The position numbers and the translations under genes were made by a program. Source: a virus. Taken from it: DNA of 25,387 nucleotides. The notes under the pieces are model-generated. The model was not told where the DNA came from. It did not search any database and saw nothing but the letters and a program-made list of their open reading frames with translations. Shown here piece after piece: positions 20,350 to 25,387 of this stretch. The DNA lies in the IMG/VR virus record IMGVR_UViG_3300046008_000790, positions 1 to 25,387 of that record. The stretch is one strand, 5' to 3'. Each line of letters begins with the position of its first letter. The stretch's first letter is position 1.

Positions 20350-20470
20350 ATTACACACGCCGCGTTGCAGTGAATTAGCTCGCGGCATTCCAGTTGAATC
20401 ATTCATTAGCGCGTACAAATCGAAATACAACGACAAAGACGTGCCTAAATACCGAGAAAGAAACCGATGA
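20264..20470 (+). CDS. Small Cys/His protein, possible zinc finger
   Basis: 68 residues at most. The core LKCPICKQNRTHKLHTPRCS has Cys-x2-Cys, His and a later Cys, a plausible zinc-binding arrangement, followed by a helical region (VESFISAYKSKYNDKDVPKY). The first ATG (20264) overlaps the previous gene by 86 bases, so a later non-ATG start is possible. The stop overlaps the next ATG as ATGA, supporting the 3' end. Function unknown; small ninG/ninH-like zinc proteins occupy similar places in lambdoid phages but no relation is shown. Confidence 0.55.
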   Translation: MRQTALIFYLNDGIKKLKCPICKQNRTHKLHTPRCSELARGIPVESFISAYKSKYNDKDVPKYRERNR

Positions 20471-20637
20471 TGACATTATTTTACTACTTAGCCGTTTTAG
20501 TTGCTGTTATTGCCCTGTTTTGTCAATTTTTAACGCGAAACTGTTGCAAGCATCCAAACTGGGTGAACTATCAATCAAAAAAATGCCGCGTTTGTATTGA
20601 TTGCGGGAAAGTTGAGAGCTTATCAGTTTTCTGGTGA
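20467..20637 (+). CDS. Small membrane protein with cysteine-rich tail
   Basis: 56 residues: an N-terminal membrane helix (MTLFYYLAVLVAVIALFCQF) and a tail with NCCKHPNWVNYQSKKCRVCIDCGK, in which Cys-Cys-x-His and Cys-x2-Cys-x2-Cys could bind zinc. ATG 20467 forms an ATGA junction with the preceding gene; a second ATG follows directly. Another frame over this stretch (20394-20600) has no such support. Function unknown. Confidence 0.62.
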   Translation: MMTLFYYLAVLVAVIALFCQFLTRNCCKHPNWVNYQSKKCRVCIDCGKVESLSVFW

Positions 20638-21170
20638 TTATGTCTGTTCTACATTACGCACAGCGATTGATGAGCATGGATAAACCGCGCCGAAGGATTG
20701 GCGAAGGTTTTTTAAGTGAAAGAGGTGTGGTTTTTATTAATGGCGACCTAAAACCCGAAAGACTTACTACACCAGAGCTGAAAAAAGAACGACAGCGAAA
20801 GACTTACTTGAAACACCGCGACTACATTTTAATGAAAGCGCGGGAATATCGAGCCACACGCCCAAAGCGTTATGACGCAAATTACTACGCGAAAAATAAA
20901 GAGCGACTTTGTGCAAAGCGTCGAGCGAAGTACGCGGAAAACATCGAAAAAGAACGACAGCGACAGCGTGATAAGTGGCAAAAAGACTTGGAACATAATC
21001 GCGCATTAAAACGAGAATCGACAAGACGATGGAGAGAGAAAAAGAAAAATGTTAGTCACAATTCAACAGATGGCGGCACGACACGGATTGAAGTACATCA
21101 CGCTGAAATCACGAGTGAACACAAAAAAACTAAAACCAGCTTGCCCGACAAAGCGACCAACTTTTTATAA
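20634..21170 (+). CDS. Very basic repeat-containing protein
   Basis: 178 residues. GTG 20634 overlaps the previous stop as GTGA; ATG 20640 is equally possible. The middle (about 45-140) is Arg/Lys/Tyr-rich with a loose repeat of the type 'Y-x4-N/R-x-E/K-x3-K-x-R-x-Y' (for example KAREYRATRPKRYDANYYAK and KNKERLCAKRRAKYAENIEK), seen in tails of phage HNH-associated proteins; no nuclease residues are visible. Binding to nucleic acid is likely. The last 40 residues overlap the next gene for 122 bases and look unlike a folded domain, so the C terminus may be a recent extension. Confidence 0.62.
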   Translation: MIMSVLHYAQRLMSMDKPRRRIGEGFLSERGVVFINGDLKPERLTTPELKKERQRKTYLKHRDYILMKAREYRATRPKRYDANYYAKNKERLCAKRRAKYAENIEKERQRQRDKWQKDLEHNRALKRESTRRWREKKKNVSHNSTDGGTTRIEVHHAEITSEHKKTKTSLPDKATNFL

Positions 21171-21369
21171 AGAAGAAGATTTTGAAGGTATTTTGTTTCC
21201 AGTTAATTCTGACCAACTTGGGAGAAAAGAAGCGTCAGCACGCATGAATGAAAGAAAACTAAAACCACTCGATAAACCCATTTACATCGAACCGCCCTCT
21301 ACTTTTTGCGATGAAGTAAGAATTAGAGAGCAAAACAAAACTATTAAGGCGTTGTCAGTTTATGGTTAA
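21049..21369 (+). CDS. HTH DNA-binding protein
   Basis: 106 residues. The first 45 form a MerR/homeodomain-like HTH: TIQQMAARHGLKYITLKSRV, then 'KKLKPA...PTFYKEEDFEGIL' as the wing and closing helix. The rest is polar and probably flexible, ending near DEVRIREQNKTIKALSVYG. ATG 21049 lies inside the preceding gene in another frame, with AGAGAG upstream. The conserved HTH indicates this frame is the one under selection in the overlap. A second protein of the same domain plan follows at 21362. Likely a local transcription regulator. Confidence 0.68.
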   Translation: MLVTIQQMAARHGLKYITLKSRVNTKKLKPACPTKRPTFYKEEDFEGILFPVNSDQLGRKEASARMNERKLKPLDKPIYIEPPSTFCDEVRIREQNKTIKALSVYG

Positions 21370-21556
21370 TACAACAGCAAAAAAACTAGCGTTAAAAACG
21401 GGACTATCTCCGAACACCATTCTAAAACGACTAAGTAAGGCAGGTTTGAAGCCTACCAAGTCGAATGAGTACAAACCGACTTTCGGTGATTCAAAAATGA
21501 AAGACAAACAATTTTATTACAACGAGCAACAAGCACTGGAGATTTTAAAACGATGA
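21362..21556 (+). CDS. Second small HTH protein
   Basis: 64 residues. TTAKKLALKTGLSPNTILKR and the following LSKAGLKP form an HTH of the same plan as the upstream protein, closing with FYYNEQQALEILKR. The start overlaps the upstream stop by 8 bases, and the stop overlaps the SSB ATG as ATGA. The pair of adjacent related HTH proteins may come from duplication and could bind neighbouring sites or form heterodimers; targets are unknown. Confidence 0.68.
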   Translation: MVNTTAKKLALKTGLSPNTILKRLSKAGLKPTKSNEYKPTFGDSKMKDKQFYYNEQQALEILKR

Positions 21557-21984
21557 GCAATTTATTTTCATTTGTCGGGCGTTTAGCTCGTGACGCAGAA
21601 GTTAGAACATTACAAAGCGGTCACACATTATTGAGCGCGACTTTAGCGCATGACGTGGGTTTTGGTGATGCAAAGAAAACGTTATGGGTTCGTGCGAACA
21701 TATGGGGAAAAAGGGCAGAAGGGAAATTAGCCGATTATCTCAAAAAAGGGCAACAGGTTTGGGTTTCGGGCGAATTATCACAAGGCGAATACACGGACAA
21801 AAAAACAAACGAAAAGAAAACGTCACTTGATTTGAATGTGCAGATTATTGAGTTAATCGGCTCAAAACGCGACGATGCCACACCAGCACCTGTACCAGTT
21901 CAAGCCTATACGCCACCGCCTGTGCAACATAGTGGCGCGGTATATCAAGCCGCACAAGATTATGAAGAAGACATCCCGTTCTAG
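21553..21984 (+). CDS. ssb: Single-stranded DNA-binding protein
   Basis: 143 residues. The N-terminal OB fold shows FVGRLARDAEVRTLQSGHTL, LWVRANIWGKRAEGKLADYL and KKGQQVWVSGELSQGEYTDK, then a Pro/Gln-rich linker and the acidic tip EEDIPF that binds partner proteins. This is shorter than host SSB (about 178) but complete. It would protect ssDNA made by the YqaJ exonuclease and at forks. It belongs to the rightward operon and has an ATGA start. Confidence 0.95.
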   Translation: MSNLFSFVGRLARDAEVRTLQSGHTLLSATLAHDVGFGDAKKTLWVRANIWGKRAEGKLADYLKKGQQVWVSGELSQGEYTDKKTNEKKTSLDLNVQIIELIGSKRDDATPAPVPVQAYTPPPVQHSGAVYQAAQDYEEDIPF

Positions 21985-21993
21985 GAGGTTCAA

Positions 21994-22332
21994 ATGGACA
22001 TGAAAAAAGCAATTCAGAGTTTTGATAAAAAAGGCAACACAGTTGAAAGGATTGATGAGATAGAAGGTTTTGAAACTCGCATCACACCAATCAATGAAAA
22101 GGCTGTCAACCAAATCAAACATCATGTGAATAACTCAACACCTGATTATTACAAAGGTAAATCCATGCAGGTTTTCGACTTGTTAGATGAGTTCTTAACG
22201 CCCGAGGCGGTTAATGGTTTTTATGTTGGCAACGTCATTAAATACGTTGTCAGATTTAGAGGGAAAAATGGACGCGAAGATTTACTAAAAGCATCACACT
22301 ACCTAAACAAATTGATTGAGGCAACGGCATGA
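21994..22332 (+). CDS. DUF3310-family protein
   Basis: 112 residues. The C-terminal two thirds match the DUF3310 pattern: PDYYKGKSMQVFDLLDEFLT, EAVNGFYVGNVIKYVVRFRG and KNGREDLLKASHYLNKLIEA ('GN-x-x-KY ... R-x-x-KN-G-x-x-DL-x-KA-x-YL'). Such proteins are common in phages and sometimes annotated as nucleotide-kinase-like, but their activity is not settled. A full AGGAGG ribosome site precedes ATG 21994, implying high expression. It probably influences nucleotide or replication metabolism. Confidence 0.85.
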   Translation: MDMKKAIQSFDKKGNTVERIDEIEGFETRITPINEKAVNQIKHHVNNSTPDYYKGKSMQVFDLLDEFLTPEAVNGFYVGNVIKYVVRFRGKNGREDLLKASHYLNKLIEATA

Positions 22333-22838
22333 TAAGCAAAGAAAAAGTGCGTGATTTATCCAATTTAATTAAGTGTTACATGAACACGCAATACTCGCCA
22401 GAAAATTCACTAGAGAATACATTATCGAATTGGCTAGAGCAAAACCCACAAGATCATATTTCTGTGGATGAAGAGCAGGAATTCTGGGTATCAGCACCTA
22501 AATGGGCAAATTGGTACGTTGAGGATTTGTATGGTTGCCACTACTGGTTTGAAAATGAGCCAGCTCCTTTTCATAACGAATGGATGTCGCAAGGCGGGAA
22601 TTCAAAGAAGGTTGCACCTGTTAAGCGATTCTGGCATAACACACTAAAGCAACGCCCCACCCCACCCGCACCGAAAGTTGAGGTTGGGCAGGTTTGGAGC
22701 TATGGCGTTTTTGATGTAAGGGTTATCGGAGTGAACGCTATTGTTGTCGCGTATCAAGGTATAAATAATAACGATATTGAAACAACAGATATTCGTGATT
22801 TTCTTGCTAAGTTCGAGCGCGTGGGAGGTTCGGAATGA
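22329..22838 (+). CDS. Unknown protein, possible C-terminal SH3-like domain
   Basis: 169 residues. The N-terminal half is Trp- and acid-rich (NTLSNWLEQNPQDHISVDEE; WANWYVEDLYGCHYWFENEP). After a Pro-rich linker near 105-115 (RPTPPAPKVEVGQVW) comes a small beta domain (VWSYGVFDVRVIGVNAIVVA). 'VGQVW' starting a beta barrel is frequent in small phage proteins. ATGA junctions on both sides. I cannot assign a function. Confidence 0.68.
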   Translation: MISKEKVRDLSNLIKCYMNTQYSPENSLENTLSNWLEQNPQDHISVDEEQEFWVSAPKWANWYVEDLYGCHYWFENEPAPFHNEWMSQGGNSKKVAPVKRFWHNTLKQRPTPPAPKVEVGQVWSYGVFDVRVIGVNAIVVAYQGINNNDIETTDIRDFLAKFERVGGSE

Positions 22839-22981
22839 AACACCTAACGCCCGAATACATTGCAGACTACGTTAAGAAATTAGTGTGGCTTGAACAAAAT
22901 CCCGTGAAACTAACACATATCAGTGACGCACTTGAAAGACATGATGCGTGGCGAATTGATAAACAAAAGGTAAAGAAATGA
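22835..22981 (+). CDS. Small unknown protein
   Basis: 48 residues (MKHLTPEYIADYVKKLVWLE and onward), helical and basic at the end. It fits exactly between two genes with ATGA junctions at both ends and has GGAGG upstream, so it is well supported as a coding unit despite its size. Function unknown. Confidence 0.65.
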   Translation: MKHLTPEYIADYVKKLVWLEQNPVKLTHISDALERHDAWRIDKQKVKK

Positions 22982-23235
22982 CAACACCAGCACCTTGGTT
23001 AATTGATGATACAAGCGATTCAGAGATAACAATCACCGCAGAAAATGGCGACACCATTGCAATTATTCCTGATGAAGATTTTGCAATCGACAACGCCAAC
23101 GCAAAACTAATCGCCGCCGCCCCAGATTTGCTTCAAGTTCTGCAAATGATGGCAGAAAAGGATTTTGAATTTTCAGATTACGAATGCCGATTAGCAAGAA
23201 TGGCAATCGCTAAAGCACTAGGAAACACAGAATGA
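22978..23235 (+). CDS. Conserved small phage protein
   Basis: 85 residues. The pattern TPAPWLIDD, ITAENGDTIAIIPDE, then NAKLIAAAPDLLQVLQMM and RMAIAKALG is one seen in many phage genomes ('NA-x-LIAAAPDLL ... AI-x-KA'). Function is not known; the second half is a helical hairpin. It is followed by another small phage protein gene with ATGA overlap. Confidence 0.78.
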   Translation: MTTPAPWLIDDTSDSEITITAENGDTIAIIPDEDFAIDNANAKLIAAAPDLLQVLQMMAEKDFEFSDYECRLARMAIAKALGNTE

Positions 23236-23456
23236 AAAACACACTCACCGATTTACACAATCACTTATTTGCACAAATGGAGCGATTGAGCGACGAGGAT
23301 TTAACGCAAGACAAATTAAGTTTTGAAGTTGAACGCTCGAAAAGTGTTAATAGCGTCGCACGCACTATTGTTGAAAATGCACGCTTAATGCTTGATGCTC
23401 AAACTAGAGTGAATGATTTGCCGCAAATGGTACAGGTTTCACCGCTTTTGAAATAG
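23232..23456 (+). CDS. Conserved small helical phage protein
   Basis: 74 residues. LTDLHNHLFAQMERLSDEDL followed by LSFEVERSKSVNSVARTIVENARLMLDA is a recurrent phage pattern ('L-x-x-HLF-x-Q-x-ERL ... E-x-x-R-x-K-x-x-x-x-VA-x-x-I'), often encoded just before an HNH nuclease as here. It is helical throughout. Role unknown; it may modulate the nuclease or bind DNA ends. Confidence 0.78.
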   Translation: MKNTLTDLHNHLFAQMERLSDEDLTQDKLSFEVERSKSVNSVARTIVENARLMLDAQTRVNDLPQMVQVSPLLK

Positions 23457-23463
23457 GTGCAGT

Positions 23464-24063
23464 ATGGGGAAAAGAACTTACACACAAGAACAAGACGCTT
23501 TTTTAAAGCGTCACCCCATTTTAGACCGAGTGATTCTTACAGCTCTTTTTAATCGTGAATTCAATGAAGACAGAAGTATTGAAGCAATCCGAAATCATTG
23601 CAGAAGACAACTCGGGCTAAAAATGGTTAATCGCACCAGATTTTCACATGGTTTAACACCTTGGAATACTGGATTAAAAGGTTATTGTGCGCCAGGCTGT
23701 GAAAAGGGCTGGTTTAAACCTAAAAGCGACCATCTAACAAAAGGCGTTGGTCACGAGCGAATGAAAGATGGTTTTATTGTTATCAAAGTAACAAATGAAA
23801 ACAAAATCGCACGGCACAACTTCAAATCAAAACACCGTTGGACGTGGGAACAGCATCACGGGAAAATTCCAGCAAGTATGATTGTTTCGTTCAAAGATAA
23901 CGATAAAACCAACTGTGATATTGATAATTTAGAGCTTATCCCACGCGGCGAATTTTCTCGATTGCATAGGGCTTATAATTGGAGAAATGAACATCCAGAC
24001 TTAAAACCGATTGTAAGAACTATCGCCGCGATTGATGAGAAATTGAAACACAATAACTTTTGA
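23464..24063 (+). CDS. HNH endonuclease with N-terminal HTH-like domain
   Basis: 199 residues. The N terminus (about 5-50; YTQEQDAFLKRHPILDRVIL and SIEAIRNHCRRQLGL) resembles a Myb/SANT-like DNA-binding helix bundle. The HNH site is WEQHHGKIPASMIVSFKDND followed by KTNCDIDNLELIPRGE, with His131-His132, Asn150 and Asn155 in family positions. Unlike the leftward HNH-AP2 protein this one keeps its catalytic histidines. Such phage HNH proteins may be homing nucleases or packaging/recombination helpers; at the end of the recombination operon either is possible. Confidence 0.85.
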   Translation: MGKRTYTQEQDAFLKRHPILDRVILTALFNREFNEDRSIEAIRNHCRRQLGLKMVNRTRFSHGLTPWNTGLKGYCAPGCEKGWFKPKSDHLTKGVGHERMKDGFIVIKVTNENKIARHNFKSKHRWTWEQHHGKIPASMIVSFKDNDKTNCDIDNLELIPRGEFSRLHRAYNWRNEHPDLKPIVRTIAAIDEKLKHNNF

Positions 24064-24077
24064 CAAATCTTTTTAGT

Positions 24078-24127
24078 GGCGGTATTCTGTTTGCGAGTCC
24101 TGAAAGGCTCGAAAAGCGGAATCCGCC
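24078..24127 (+). ncRNA. Hairpin RNA upstream of antirepressor leader
   Basis: GGCGG (24078-24082) and ATTC (24084-24087) pair with GAAT and CCGCC (24119-24127), one T bulged. Inside, CGAG-CCT pairs with AGG-CTCG around a GAA loop (24094-24111), again with one bulged T. The long bulged stem-loop lies just after the HNH stop and about 22 bases before the leader peptide start. No T tract follows immediately (TTTTTT comes at 24144), so a terminator role is doubtful. Confidence 0.5.
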
Positions 24128-24149
24128 CCGTTAGATAGTGGAATTTTTT

Positions 24150-24266
24150 ATGCCCAAAATAATTTTTGGGTTAATGGTTTGCCTTACCAGTAATGCTAGG
24201 CGCAACTACTTTTCGTTGTTTTCAGACTCCATTAACCCTTTAATTATTTTGGAGATAAAAACATGA
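24150..24266 (+). CDS. 38-residue leader peptide coupled to Rha gene
   Basis: The frame begins ATG 24150 (MPKIIFGLMVCLTSNARRNY) and ends with TGA that overlaps the antirepressor ATG as ATGA. It runs through the whole long hairpin 24154-24252. Ribosomes translating it would open that hairpin, whose 3' arm holds part of the GGAG site for the antirepressor. Shine-Dalgarno for the peptide itself is weak (GTGGA). Either a regulatory leader peptide or a fortuitous frame; the exact ATGA junction favours the former. Confidence 0.42.
   Translation: MPKIIFGLMVCLTSNARRNYFSLFSDSINPLIILEIKT
24154..24252 (+). promoter_or_regulatory. Long leader hairpin sequestering the Rha ribosome site
   Basis: CCAAAATAATT (24154-24164) pairs with AATTATTTTGG (24242-24252), and GGGTTAATGG (24168-24177) with CCATTAACCC (24229-24238), separated by a symmetric TTT/TTT internal loop: 21 perfect pairs. 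The 51-base apex has two small stems, GCCT/AGGC (24181-24200) and CAAC/GTTG (24203-24219), giving a branched tip. The last two paired G residues are the first two bases of the GGAG Shine-Dalgarno. This predicts translational control of the antirepressor. Confidence 0.68.
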
Positions 24267-25030
24267 ACCAAGCAGTATCCGCAGTAGAATTATCATCATT
24301 CGTCTTTGCATCAAACGACGACATCAAAACCACCTCGCTTTTAGTTGCTGAAAAATTCGGAAAACGTCACGGCGATATATTACGCACAATCGACAACATT
24401 CAAACGCAAGTATCTGATTTTTTCTATAAACGCAATTTTGCGCTGATAGAAAATGAAACAGTTTTGGCGGCTTCTGGTGGTGTTAGAAAAGACCGTGCAT
24501 TTGAAATGACTAAAAACGGCTTTATGTTCTTGGTTATGGGATTCACAGGAAAACAAGCGGCACAAATCAAAGAGGCTTACATCAATGCTTTTGATACAAT
24601 GCACGCCAAATTATTTCCAAAAACACCCTACGGCTTGAAAATCGGCGTGGATAAAATCAGTCCGTCACAATGTCAAGATATTCGCCACGCAGTCGCTAAA
24701 ATCGCAGGTAAGGATAAGGTTGTTTATCAAACAACGTACTGGAAATTACACGAACACTTCAACGTTAATTCCTACAAAGAATTAAACGCGAGTGATTTTG
24801 ATGAAGCCATGATGATTTTGGGACAACCAGAACAACAAAAAATGGTGTTGATTTCAGAAAGCGAGCTTGAAGCGTTACGCAACAAACCCGCCGAGCTGAC
24901 TTATGAAAAGTTTATTGAAGTTTTGGACAAATCAGAATCGTCGGGTTACAAATTAGTAAAGAAATCGGAACTTCAAGCGGCGGCATGGATGTTCACGCAA
25001 GGACTTAAAAATCTTGGCGTTTTAGATTAA
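24263..25030 (+). CDS. rha: Rha-family antirepressor/regulator
   Basis: 255 residues. N-terminal pRha domain at about 10-112: SLLVAEKFGKRHGDILRTID, FALIENETVLAASGGVRKDR and FEMTKNGFMFLVMGFTGKQA with KEAYINAFDTM ('GKRH-x-x-(I/V)LR-x-I ... RKDRAFEMTK-x-GF-x-FLVMGFTG' is diagnostic). The C-terminal region (115-190; ISPSQCQDIRHAVAKIAG, YWKLHEHFNVNSYKELNASD) resembles the P22AR/ORF6C antirepressor C-terminal domains. It probably inactivates the CI-like repressor, which has no protease domain, or controls lytic genes. Translation from ATG 24263 is likely controlled by the leader hairpin and peptide. The stop codon overlaps the convergent gene's stop. Confidence 0.88.
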   Translation: MNQAVSAVELSSFVFASNDDIKTTSLLVAEKFGKRHGDILRTIDNIQTQVSDFFYKRNFALIENETVLAASGGVRKDRAFEMTKNGFMFLVMGFTGKQAAQIKEAYINAFDTMHAKLFPKTPYGLKIGVDKISPSQCQDIRHAVAKIAGKDKVVYQTTYWKLHEHFNVNSYKELNASDFDEAMMILGQPEQQKMVLISESELEALRNKPAELTYEKFIEVLDKSESSGYKLVKKSELQAAAWMFTQGLKNLGVLD

Positions 25031-25387
25031 CGATTAGGGCGCATTCTGTCATTGACCGTGCGAGTGACCTCACGCAGTATTTTGAGTTGCTCGCCGTCTG
25101 ATAAATCTTTAAGAATGTCTAAAATTTGTTGTTCTTTAGATATTAGACATTCTTCCAATCCAGTTGGAATTATTTCAACTTCTTCTTCAATCGGTCTACC
25201 AGTAATCAAAGGCTTGTCCGTTGGAATAATTCGCACGGGTAGTGGCAAACTTTCGCCTTTTCGCATTGCAATTTGTTTTCTAACTTCTGCAAGCGGCAAA
25301 TTCTTTCCTTTTGCATATTCGTAGACTTCAACGGCAATATCAGCATTCACAGGCGCGGCGATTTCATAAGCGGCAGAAATGCCGATT
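25027..25387 (-). CDS. Partial gene, unknown, convergent with Rha
   Basis: The minus-strand frame is open from the right window edge to TAA at 25027, giving about 119 C-terminal residues; a GTG at 25350 is an internal candidate start, but the frame continues upstream without a stop (IGISAAYEIAAP precedes it), so the gene probably begins outside. Visible features: a helical part (ADIAVEVYEYAKGKNLPLAE), a Pro/Ile-rich linker and an acidic C-terminal helix (QQILDILKDLSDGEQLKILR). The stop shares a TTAA with the Rha stop and no terminator separates them. Function not recognised. Confidence 0.62.
   Translation of the reverse strand, partial: IGISAAYEIAAPVNADIAVEVYEYAKGKNLPLAEVRKQIAMRKGESLPLPVRIIPTDKPLITGRPIEEEVEIIPTGLEECLISKEQQILDILKDLSDGEQLKILREVTRTVNDRMRPNR

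Noticed and set aside
20394-20600. 68-residue plus-strand open frame
   Set aside because: It overlaps in another frame the better supported membrane/cysteine-rich gene 20467-20637, which has an ATGA junction and coherent protein features.

Overview
The window is most of a temperate, tailed phage or prophage of a Gram-negative bacterium. It is moderately AT-rich. A P22-type capsid cassette (portal, scaffold, coat), a beta-propeller-like tail/stabilisation protein and the absence of tail tube, sheath or tape-measure genes point to a short-tailed (podovirus-like) virion. Gene content would fit an AT-rich gammaproteobacterial host such as a Moraxellaceae member, but no host gene, tRNA, attachment site or uptake sequence fixes this. 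No integrase is visible. Genes are packed with ATGA or short overlaps, so the few real gaps stand out, and most of them hold operators, terminators or strongly structured RNA.

Left half (1-16124, minus strand, read right to left). From the immunity region come a small YdaS/Cro-like regulator, an SF2 helicase, a degenerate HNH-AP2 protein, two unknown genes flanking a VRR-NUC nuclease, and a DUF5906/SF3-type replicative helicase. The helicase leader holds a perfect TATAAT box, a C4/CI-like antisense-RNA candidate and an Ash/Icd-like frame. An iteron-like array follows at 10998-11222. Next come small terminase, a holin-like membrane protein, an M15 endolysin, large terminase, portal, scaffold, coat, a terminator/attenuator, a head-tail adaptor, small surface proteins and the propeller protein. 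The late gene junctions carry a recurring covarying hairpin with a GTGAT loop on the coding strand.

Immunity region (15866-17200). A CI-like repressor and a secreted protein form a short plus-strand unit, flanked by two clusters of one operator (consensus TTAAGCAAATGCTATA). One cluster covers the leftward promoter. The other covers a near-consensus rightward promoter (TTGACA-17-TATATT). The layout resembles lambda's cI-rex segment between OL and OR, so the secreted protein is a lysogenic-conversion candidate.

Right half (17200-25030, plus strand). The rightward promoter feeds a roughly 290-base leader with several perfect stems, some mutually exclusive. Small early genes follow, including a very acidic protein, then an intrinsic terminator, a single-strand annealing protein, a YqaJ exonuclease, many tiny genes, two HTH proteins, SSB, a DUF3310 protein, an HNH nuclease and a Rha-type antirepressor. 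The antirepressor is preceded by another elaborate hairpin leader that encodes a translationally coupled 38-residue peptide. A partial minus-strand gene closes the window.

The strongest candidates for undescribed biology are RNA elements: the rightward leader (possibly put-like antitermination), the Rha leader, the C4-like element and the GTGAT-loop hairpins. All functional readings of these are inference from visible base pairing.
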